The notes beneath the pieces are model-generated. The model saw only the letters and a program-made list of their open reading frames with translations, had not been told where the DNA came from and ran no database searches. Shown here piece by piece: positions 12,558 through 19,026 of a stretch of 45,979 bases of DNA. This stretch comes from a virus: positions 1-45,979 of the IMG/VR virus record IMGVR_UViG_3300023094_000013; one strand, 5' to 3'. Each line of letters opens with the position of its first letter. The first letter of the stretch is position 1. The position numbers and the translations under genes are program-made.

Positions 12558-14879
12558 TTATTCATCGGACTTTACAACCCACAGTTTGTTGGTGTGGATT
12601 GTCTTCCCGAGGAACTCGTAGGTGAACGCCGAGACGATGATGTAGTCGTGCCCGATCTTCGCATCCCAGAGCTGAGACTTGAACTCTGGATACTTGAACC
12701 GGGGCACCTTCACAGTCATGAGCCCCTGCGCGTCCTCCAAGTACAACGTCATGGAATCCTTCAGGTGTGGATCCTTGACGGTCTCCGGATCCAGATCCTC
12801 ACCTGTGCGCGAACGATGGTTCTCGAACAAATCCTGCAAGTTCCGATTCTTCAGAAGCCCGACGATGACGCCCTTCCACTTGACAGCTTCGTAGGGCACA
12901 TCGTCGCTGTTCTGGCCGGGGTACGGCGCGCCTTGAAGATCTCCGTCCAGGACGGCCTTCTTGATGGCTGCGATGTCGCGCTCGACCTTGTTGATGCCGA
13001 AGGGGTCGTCCTCCGAGGAGAACTCCTCGATCTTCTCGATCGTCTTCGGGCCGACGCCCTTGATGCTGAGCATGTCCTTCCACTCGCGGATGCCGACCTC
13101 GCGCTCAAACTCGCCAATGAGCGCCGCAGTCTTGTCGCCCACGCCGGGGATCTGTAGGAAGCCCGCTCGCACACCCTCCGGCGTCGGAGCCCACGTGTGC
13201 TTCGATTCTCCAGCCTTCGGAGGGAGCACCTGATAGTTCCGCTTGAAGCGTTTGTCCTTCATGTCACGCATCAGGAGGACTTGCTTGTTGACGTCCTTCG
13301 TCTTGTGGAGCTGAGCTGCGTAGAACTCCAGCGGGTGGTGCACCTTCAGCCACATGGCCCAGAACCCCAGCATCGAGTAGCTGACACAGTGTGCGATGTT
13401 GAAGGCGTATGTTCCAGCCGTAGCCATGCGCTTCCAGATCTCACGGGCGACCGGCTCGGTCATCCCGTCCACCTGCATAGCTCCGACGAGGAAGTCGTCC
13501 CACATGGCGTTGAACGCCGACTCGCCCTGCTTCGAGGAGATGATCTTGCGGATCTTCGATGCATGAGTCCACGGGAACTTACCGATGTCGCGGGTGATCT
13601 GAAGGATCTGCTCCTGATAGATGATCTGGCCTTCGGTGGCTGCGCAGATGCGCTCCACGACCGGGTGCAACGGAACGTGCTTCTGGCGACCGTGCCGGAT
13701 GGCGATGTAGTCTCCGGTCGACCCGGAATGCAAGGGGCCAGGACGAGCCAGCGCGTTCACCGCAGCGAGGTCCATGAAGGTCTTCGGCTTGAGCTCCTGC
13801 GTCACCATCTTCATCGTGCGACCTTCGAACTGGAAGATGCCGACCACGTCTCCGACCTCGAACGCGGCGAGCGTCTTCGGGTCGTCCATCGGAATGTCGT
13901 AGAGGTCGTCAAGGTCCATTCCGAGGAACTCAAGCGCGATCCGGATCATGCCCATCGTCGTCAGGCCCAGCGCGTCCAGCTTCATCAGACCCAGATACTC
14001 GCCGTCGTACTTGTCGACCGAGAGCACCTGAACCGAGTTGTTGTTCGCGCCGACGTTGTCCTTGCCGTAGGTGGCGACGTACTTCCAGAGCGGCTCCGCC
14101 CCAATCACCAGCCCAGCTGCGTGGACACCGAACGACTTGTAGTTACCTTCGAGCTCCATCGACCTGTACATGACGGGGTGGCGCTCGAAGAACTCCTTCA
14201 CTTGCGGGAACATCTCCACGGTGTCCTCGATGCCCGCGTCGAACCGGCTGTCACCGCCTGAGCGCTCGACGAGAAATTCCTTCGCCGCCTCGACCTCGAA
14301 CTTCGGCACCTCGTAGACGCGAGCCACGTCGTCCATGGCGTTCTTGCCTCGATAGCGTGTGAAGGTGCCGATGTTGCCGACGCGGTCAGCGCCGTACTTC
14401 CGGATCATGATCTGGCGGACGCCGTCTCGCATGTCGTCGTCGAAGTCGAGGTCGATGTCGGGAAGGTCATTACGATTCGGGTCGATGAAACGTTCGAACA
14501 GCATGAGCGGATACTCGAGAGGATTGACCTCGGTGATCCTGAGCAGATAACAGACGAGCGACGCCGCTGCGGAACCACGCGCCGGGCCCACGCCAATGCC
14601 CTCGTCCTTGGCCTGTCTGACCACATCCGACAGCACGGCGAAGTAGTCGCCGAAGTCCTTCAGAAGGATGAGCTCCATCTCGTACTTGACGCGCTCGCCG
14701 TAGCGCTTCTGCTCGGAGCGCGAGAGCGACTTATCGAAGCCGCGATACTTCCAGCCCTCACGCAGCCAGTGCCACAAGATCTCCTCGGTGGAGACCGGGG
14801 TGTCTAGCGGGATTGAAACATCGACGGATCCCGACGCGGTCGACGAGGCGGCCACGGCGCGAGGTCGGCGCGTGTGCCG
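12558..14879 (-). CDS. dnaE: DNA polymerase III alpha subunit, polymerase core (second reading frame)
   Basis: About 774 residues with the complete DnaE catalytic region: VGPARGSAAASLVCY, LFERFIDPNRNDLPDIDLDF (the active-site Asp pair), the fingers, a helix-hairpin-helix pair (IPGVGDKTAALIGEF, IKGVGPKTIEKIEEF) and an OB-like C-terminus. There is no ATG with a ribosome-binding site at its start, and the open frame runs back under the PHP part in the -1 frame. It is best explained as the continuation of the PHP gene by a -1 shift, for example at CCCC (14879-14882), or by an assembly error. A rare TTG start near 14779 preceded by GAGGAG is a weak alternative. This would be the phage's own replicative polymerase. 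Confidence 0.85.
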   Translation of the reverse strand, partial: RHTRRPRAVAASSTASGSVDVSIPLDTPVSTEEILWHWLREGWKYRGFDKSLSRSEQKRYGERVKYEMELILLKDFGDYFAVLSDVVRQAKDEGIGVGPARGSAAASLVCYLLRITEVNPLEYPLMLFERFIDPNRNDLPDIDLDFDDDMRDGVRQIMIRKYGADRVGNIGTFTRYRGKNAMDDVARVYEVPKFEVEAAKEFLVERSGGDSRFDAGIEDTVEMFPQVKEFFERHPVMYRSMELEGNYKSFGVHAAGLVIGAEPLWKYVATYGKDNVGANNNSVQVLSVDKYDGEYLGLMKLDALGLTTMGMIRIALEFLGMDLDDLYDIPMDDPKTLAAFEVGDVVGIFQFEGRTMKMVTQELKPKTFMDLAAVNALARPGPLHSGSTGDYIAIRHGRQKHVPLHPVVERICAATEGQIIYQEQILQITRDIGKFPWTHASKIRKIISSKQGESAFNAMWDDFLVGAMQVDGMTEPVAREIWKRMATAGTYAFNIAHCVSYSMLGFWAMWLKVHHPLEFYAAQLHKTKDVNKQVLLMRDMKDKRFKRNYQVLPPKAGESKHTWAPTPEGVRAGFLQIPGVGDKTAALIGEFEREVGIREWKDMLSIKGVGPKTIEKIEEFSSEDDPFGINKVERDIAAIKKAVLDGDLQGAPYPGQNSDDVPYEAVKWKGVIVGLLKNRNLQDLFENHRSRTGEDLDPETVKDPHLKDSMTLYLEDAQGLMTVKVPRFKYPEFKSQLWDAKIGHDYIIVSAFTYEFLGKTIHTNKLWVVKSDE

Positions 14880-15766
14880 GGGTAGCGGATGCGATCCATC
14901 TTGGGCAAGGTTACGTTGCATCGTTCTGCAATCTTCTCGGTGTTGAGTACTGCGGTCTGGGCCTCGCCACGAGTGAGGCCGGTCTTGATGAGGTCGTTGA
15001 TGATCTCGTCGTCGGACAGCGGATAGGTCAGAAGGATGTTGTACTCCCACTCGGCCTCCGTCTGAGCGACGGTGCTGCCTCCGCGCGACGCCGTGTGCAG
15101 AATCTTCTGCATCTCGTTCTGCTCGGGACGAGGATAGTGCACGTCCGCAGTCGCCACGAGCGGGATGTCGAATTCCTTCGACCATGCGGCGTACTGCTTG
15201 TTGATGATGCAGGTGCGCGGCAGCCCCGGGAAGCGCTGGACCTCGAGATAGTAGCGGTCGCCGAGGAGACGCTTGTATCCGAGCATCACCTTCACGGCTT
15301 CGTCGTAGTCGCCCTCCTCGATGCCCTTGCCTCCGAGGAGCGTGCACGCGAGATGGCTGTCGGAGCAACCCGATGTGACGATGAGTCCCTTGGAGTTCTT
15401 CTGGAACTCACCGCCGAGCACCGTCGGATAGCGGTAGAAGTTCGAGTTCCAGGCGACGGTGGTGAGCTTGTTCAGATTCTGATAGCCCTCCTGATCCATG
15501 GCGAGGACGGTCATGTGCCACTTGCGCATGTTGTTGACTTCGCGCATGTCCGACGGAGCCGTGTAGACCTCCTGTCCGAAGATGGGCTTGATGCCCGCCT
15601 CGAGACAGGCGATCTCCCACTTGACGTGAGCCGAGACGTTGCCGTGGTCTGTGATCGCCCCGGCCTTCATGCCGAGCTCCTTGATGCGCGCTACGTGGTC
15701 TACAGGGAGGCCGAAGCCATCCCCGTAGGAGTAGGTGCAGTGCGTGTGAAGAGAGACGTAGTGCAT
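14804..15766 (-). CDS. dnaE: DNA polymerase III alpha subunit, PHP domain (first reading frame)
   Basis: Start at MHYVSLHTHCTYSYGDG, sharing its A with the upstream stop (TAATG). The PHP domain has metal-binding His/Asp motifs in order: LHTHC, TDHGNVSAH, DVHYPRPEQNEMQK. The similarity to DnaE continues to LPKMDRIRYP (about residue 295). After this the frame turns into an Arg/Pro-rich, unrelated tail and stops at 14804, while the expected next DnaE segment (DTPVSTEEILWHWL) is in the -1 frame. Both parts together would be about 1,070 aa, close to full-length DnaE. Confidence 0.85.
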   Translation of the reverse strand: MHYVSLHTHCTYSYGDGFGLPVDHVARIKELGMKAGAITDHGNVSAHVKWEIACLEAGIKPIFGQEVYTAPSDMREVNNMRKWHMTVLAMDQEGYQNLNKLTTVAWNSNFYRYPTVLGGEFQKNSKGLIVTSGCSDSHLACTLLGGKGIEEGDYDEAVKVMLGYKRLLGDRYYLEVQRFPGLPRTCIINKQYAAWSKEFDIPLVATADVHYPRPEQNEMQKILHTASRGGSTVAQTEAEWEYNILLTYPLSDDEIINDLIKTGLTRGEAQTAVLNTEKIAERCNVTLPKMDRIRYPGTRADLAPWPPRRPRRDPSMFQSR

Positions 15767-16428
15767 TAGACCTTCTCGAGCCACTCCGGGTTGGTCCAGA
15801 ACACTCTTCTCAGGTCAAGAGGATCTACGCAGAGCGCTGACATGCCATCTGTCTTCGAGCGACTCTGATCGATGTCGAGGAGAGTGTAATCGGATCCCTT
15901 CTCGAGATGTTGCTTGAGGCGAACCGAATCTCCAATCGTCAGCTTCGTCCCGTCTTCTCTCTGATATGTTCTGGTCTGGACGGGATGGAGCGTGATAGCC
16001 TGACCGTCGGCGATCAGTTCTACGCTGTCGTGGCCCTCGGCAACCCCGGCCATGTTCTCGTCTGCGGCGGCGCGGTCACGTCGGCGCATCTCCAGCGTCA
16101 GGAAGCAGTGACCGATGAGATCGTTGATGATCTCGTCGACGCCTTCGGTCTTCAGCACCGACTCGTCTGCGTCCCACATAGCTCGCTTGAGCTTGATCAT
16201 CTTCCGATACATGTCGGAGAACTGCCCTCGCGCGCCGAGCTCGAAGGCCGCGCCCGATCCGTATTCCGAGTTCTTCGACGAGAAGAGCTCGAGCCATGCC
16301 GGAAGGTGCTCGGAGACGATCGTCACGAGCTCGGGTGAGTCTCCCGGCTCAGTCGTGAGCGAGATGTGCATCTCCTCTCCGGTGTACATGTTGGACTGCG
16401 AGACAGACGGTCGGACGACGATGTTCAT
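15766..16428 (-). CDS. Nmad1-like (DUF1599) nucleotide-modification-associated protein, 220 aa
   Basis: The N-terminal about 120 residues have the MazG-related Nmad1 pattern: ELFSSKNSEYGSGAAFELG, GQFSDMYRKMIKLKRAMWD, then an EG.DEIINDLIGHCFLTLEM helix. Nmad1 is found in phage DNA-modification and nucleotide clusters. The C-terminal part (REDGTKLTIGDSVRLKQHL) looks like a small beta barrel that I cannot name. Overlaps the HAD gene by 4 nt and DnaE by 1 nt, so it is translated together with the polymerase. Confidence 0.65.
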   Translation of the reverse strand: MNIVVRPSVSQSNMYTGEEMHISLTTEPGDSPELVTIVSEHLPAWLELFSSKNSEYGSGAAFELGARGQFSDMYRKMIKLKRAMWDADESVLKTEGVDEIINDLIGHCFLTLEMRRRDRAAADENMAGVAEGHDSVELIADGQAITLHPVQTRTYQREDGTKLTIGDSVRLKQHLEKGSDYTLLDIDQSRSKTDGMSALCVDPLDLRRVFWTNPEWLEKV

Positions 16429-17087
16429 TTCTGATGCTCCTTGTATACTTCAAGCTGGATTCTGACGTGGTTGTAGATCTCGACCGAATGAGTCGCGACG
16501 AGAGTCTCAGGGCGCATCTCCCGGAACTGCCGGTTGTGGGCGCCATGCCGCATGATCGCGGCGAGGTCGAGCTCAGAAGCTCGGAGGATGTTCTCCGGAA
16601 GGTCGTCGACCAGTCCGAGGATGCGATCGCGCCCGACGATGTCGATCAGGTCGAGATACTTGTCCTCGCCGTAGATGACGCCGTCAACCTTGCCGACGAT
16701 GTGGTTGATCCAGAACTGAGTATCCGGATCGATGTTGTCGAGACGCTGCCACGGGCGAGTAGTCGTGATCCATGCCTGAACGCCAAGACCGCGCACCGAC
16801 TGGATCAGGTCGCTCACGCCGTCGTCCAGCGGAGGCAGCGAGCGCTTCATACCACCCTGACGATAGGCGAGCTTGATGTCGCGATAGAGCTCCTTGTCGA
16901 GCCCGAGGGCATCGGAGAACTCGCCGCTGAACCGAGCCCGACTCCAGTCGGCGACGACCGGCTTCTGAAGGTACAACTGGGCAAACCAGCGGAAGTGCTC
17001 ATAGTAGTCGCCGAGCGTGCCGTCGATGTCGAAGGCATAGACCGGGGCGAGCGGGTGGACGCGGATCTTGGGTGCGTGGTCGATCAT
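16425..17087 (-). CDS. HAD-family phosphatase (5'-nucleotidase-like), 220 aa
   Basis: Motif I is VYAFDIDGTLGDYY with nucleophile Asp20 and Asp22; a TTTRPW stretch matches motif II, and ILGLVDDLPENILRA matches the acidic motif IV. The helical cap between motifs I and II fits NT5C-type deoxynucleotidases or polynucleotide 3'-phosphatases. The start MIDHAPK gives the ATGA overlap with the upstream gene. Probably dephosphorylates nucleotides or DNA ends; substrate inferred from context only. Confidence 0.7.
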   Translation of the reverse strand: MIDHAPKIRVHPLAPVYAFDIDGTLGDYYEHFRWFAQLYLQKPVVADWSRARFSGEFSDALGLDKELYRDIKLAYRQGGMKRSLPPLDDGVSDLIQSVRGLGVQAWITTTRPWQRLDNIDPDTQFWINHIVGKVDGVIYGEDKYLDLIDIVGRDRILGLVDDLPENILRASELDLAAIMRHGAHNRQFREMRPETLVATHSVEIYNHVRIQLEVYKEHQK

Positions 17088-17875
17088 GAGAGACGAGCCT
17101 CCACGTCGTAGAATGCTGCGTCGGACAGGACGCCCTTCTTCCACGCGCCGTAGCGCCCAACCCGCATTAGACGCTGGATCGGAACCGGGCTGCAGGTGCA
17201 GTCGGTCATGATCGGCTTGCGCACCTTCCAGACATGGCCAGGGGCGTTGGGTCGGTGGTCGAGAGGATACTCGGTGTTCTCCCAGCCGTGGATCCGACTC
17301 GCCCGATACCACCAGTCGTCCGGCTCGCCTGAGCAGACGACGAGATTGTCGATCGCAGCGCCGTCCTCTTCAGCAGTGAACGCGCCCTTGTATCGGATGA
17401 AGTCCGTGACGTACACATCCTGAGAGTCGAAGGTGTGTCGCATGTTCGTGCAGAGAGCCTCGGCCGGGATCGTCGAGACGACGAGCTCCATACCGCGAAG
17501 CACGTCGTTGTTGCGGAGCACCTCTGAGCTCGCATCCCACGGCTTGATCAGACCGTGATACTCCGACCATGCGCGGTCGTACGCCTCGCGGATGTCCCAT
17601 GCGTCGTGCACTCCGACCAGCGTCTCAGGCGAGACCTGCAGGTCGTGGTCGTCGCCGTAGACCTTCTGACGATAGCCCTCCACGGTGCCCTCGAGCTCGT
17701 AGGTGATCTTGAACGAGTCACCGGACAGACCGGGGATCGGGCGGTGCAGATACTGAGCGCCACGCATGAACGACTTGCGCGGCTTCGACAGGATGGTCAC
17801 GTCGTGACCATGTCCGACGGCTGCATGTGCTGCGAACAGACCGGCTGGACCAGCACCCAGGATTGCGACTTTCAC
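17084..17875 (-). CDS. FAD/NAD(P)-binding oxidoreductase-like protein, 263 aa
   Basis: Begins with a textbook Rossmann dinucleotide site, MKVAILGAGPAGLFAAHAA (GxGxxG) followed by HDVTIL. The rest is shorter than typical flavin oxidases and ends with a Cys pair (TDCTCSP) and a RVGRYGAWKKG block like the C-terminal substrate region of UDP-galactopyranose-mutase or amine-oxidase-type enzymes. Located between a DNA-glycosylase-like gene and the HAD/Nmad1 pair, a role in base or nucleotide chemistry is possible, but the substrate is unknown. Confidence 0.65.
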   Translation of the reverse strand: MKVAILGAGPAGLFAAHAAVGHGHDVTILSKPRKSFMRGAQYLHRPIPGLSGDSFKITYELEGTVEGYRQKVYGDDHDLQVSPETLVGVHDAWDIREAYDRAWSEYHGLIKPWDASSEVLRNNDVLRGMELVVSTIPAEALCTNMRHTFDSQDVYVTDFIRYKGAFTAEEDGAAIDNLVVCSGEPDDWWYRASRIHGWENTEYPLDHRPNAPGHVWKVRKPIMTDCTCSPVPIQRLMRVGRYGAWKKGVLSDAAFYDVEARLS

Positions 17876-18414
17876 TAGAGATTCTCGATTCGTTTCTTGA
17901 TGGATGCGGGCAGGACACGCTCGCCACTGGCGAGAAGATCTCGGTCGTACTTCGAGACGAACAGGCCGTAGCCGCCGTCCTCGTCGACGAACGGCCAGAC
18001 GTAGGGCATGCGGGCGGGCGTCTGTGCCCAGAGCTCAGAGTACTGCTCGGGCCAGCGCCGGGCGAGATTGCTCCGGTGCGACCGCAGCACGTCTGCATCT
18101 CCGAGCCACGGCGGCAGCATAAACTCGTCGTCGCCCAGCGCGTTCGCCACGGATTTCGCAGTCAGATGCTGCTGCCCAGCTACGCCACGAGTATGGAGCT
18201 CGAACGAGATCGCAGCTGCGTATGCGGCGAGCGACTTCTCGTAGCCCATCCACATCTTCGAGACCGGATGAGCGAGCGTCTCTTCGCGGGTGTCCGACTC
18301 GTACACGAGATCGGTCAGCAACACGATCGACTCTTCCATTGTCTGGAAGAGCAGGTCGGTCTCCAAGTCGGAAGCCGTGTCGAGCAGAGACGCCCGCGTC
18401 AGCCAAGTCATCAT
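17875..18414 (-). CDS. MSMEG_6728-like / pyrimidine-dimer-glycosylase-like protein, 179 aa
   Basis: Matches the small actinobacterial family related to T4 endonuclease V: MMTWLTRASLLDTA at the N-terminus, HPVSKMWMGYEKSLAAYAAA, LPPWLGDADVLRSHRSNL and MPYVWPFVDEDGGYG at the expected spacing. Members are predicted to act on UV-damaged pyrimidines; activity here is inferred. Two adjacent ATGs; the start overlaps the TGA of the 40-aa upstream gene. Confidence 0.72.
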   Translation of the reverse strand: MMTWLTRASLLDTASDLETDLLFQTMEESIVLLTDLVYESDTREETLAHPVSKMWMGYEKSLAAYAAAISFELHTRGVAGQQHLTAKSVANALGDDEFMLPPWLGDADVLRSHRSNLARRWPEQYSELWAQTPARMPYVWPFVDEDGGYGLFVSKYDRDLLASGERVLPASIKKRIENL

Positions 18415-18533
18415 CGCTTCGGCCCAGCCGTCATGTACACGCCCTGCGCCCAGAAGGCGATCGCTCGACCAAGCGACCAGATCATGTAGTCTTCGGTCTT
18501 CTTGGCTGAGATGAATGTGCTACGGCGCTTCAC
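18411..18533 (-). CDS. Small basic protein, 40 aa
   Basis: GTG start overlapping the upstream TGA (GTGA) and TGA overlapping the next ATG: a fully coupled micro-gene. Product KRRSTFISAKKTEDYMIWSL... is basic with an aromatic, amphipathic middle (IWSLGRAIAFWAQGVYM). Function unknown. Confidence 0.55.
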   Translation of the reverse strand: MKRRSTFISAKKTEDYMIWSLGRAIAFWAQGVYMTAGPKR

Positions 18534-18667
18534 GCGCTCAGTCCATTGTACAGACGGGCGCACATGGAGCACCAGTAGTCGTCTTCTCCCATGGGAGCAG
18601 AGAGCGCGTGCGACTCTCCGGGCATGTTGCAGAGATTGCCATCACCTTGATCAATGTGGTATCGCAT
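18530..18667 (-). CDS. Small Cys-containing protein, 45 aa
   Basis: First gene after promoter P10, with GGGAAGGACCCCGAA-ATG. The sequence begins MRYHIDQGDGNLCNMPGES and ends with WCSMCARLYNG. The C/H pattern (C13, CxxC at 33-36) suggests a mini zinc site. Overlap with the following gene and a complete promoter-leader unit support it being real. Confidence 0.65.
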   Translation of the reverse strand: MRYHIDQGDGNLCNMPGESHALSAPMGEDDYWCSMCARLYNGLSA

Positions 18668-18688
18668 TTCGGGGTCCTTCCCGGTTGG

Positions 18689-18708
18689 GCGCCAGATCCT
18701 CCTGGCGC
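18689..18708 (-). promoter_or_regulatory. Leader hairpin, SD-like GAGGAT in loop
   Basis: Perfect 7-bp stem GCGCCAG/CTGGCGC with loop GAGGAT, 21 nt upstream of the start codon. The stem differs in sequence from other copies but is compensated on both sides, so pairing is conserved rather than sequence. Confidence 0.7.
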
Positions 18709-18717
18709 GATCCTTCT

Positions 18718-18747
18718 ACCTTACCCCGTAATTGGGATTCGGCGCTA
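18718..18747 (-). promoter_or_regulatory. Consensus phage promoter P10
   Basis: -35 TAGCGC (18742-18747, overlapping the stop of the upstream gene), 18-bp spacer, -10 TAAGGT (18718-18723). Drives the nucleotide-metabolism/polymerase operon. Confidence 0.65.
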
Positions 18748-18984
18748 CTTCGTAATCTGGACGTGAGTGTAGCCGTTGTCTCCGATGAACTCTTCTACGA
18801 TCTCCGCATCCAGAAGCTCAGTTACGGCGTTGTCGTAATCGAGTTCGATCCGGTCGGTGACATATCCGACGTAGTTGGCTGCGACCATTGTTGGCAGGTC
18901 GTCTGCCATGGTCGCGCCTGACGCTTCGAGATACTTGACAACCCGCTTGGCTCGGATGCTGAGGGTCTTGCCGTTGATGTCCAT
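18745..18984 (-). CDS. Hypothetical protein, 79 aa, leaderless
   Basis: Unknown helical protein (SIRAKRVVKYLEASG; DYDNAVTELLDAEIVEEF) with a possible small winged-helix pattern. There is no ribosome-binding site: the -10 box TAGAGT of promoter P11 ends 6 nt before the ATG, so transcription should begin at or next to the A of the ATG. Confidence 0.65.
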   Translation of the reverse strand: MDINGKTLSIRAKRVVKYLEASGATMADDLPTMVAANYVGYVTDRIELDYDNAVTELLDAEIVEEFIGDNGYTHVQITK

Positions 18985-18990
18985 AAGAGA

Positions 18991-19019
18991 ACTCTACGCC
19001 ATCAATCTCGAATTCACTA
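18991..19019 (-). promoter_or_regulatory. Consensus phage promoter P11 (leaderless output)
   Basis: -35 TAGTGA (19014-19019), 17-bp spacer ATTCGAGAT...GATGGCG, -10 TAGAGT (18991-18996). Only TCTCTT separates the -10 box from the ATG at 18984. Confidence 0.8.
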
Positions 19020-19026
19020 CTCCATT

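Noticed and set aside
13197-14261. Plus-strand frame opposite the polymerase core
   Set aside because: Antisense of conserved DnaE motifs; His/Val/Asp-rich artefact composition.
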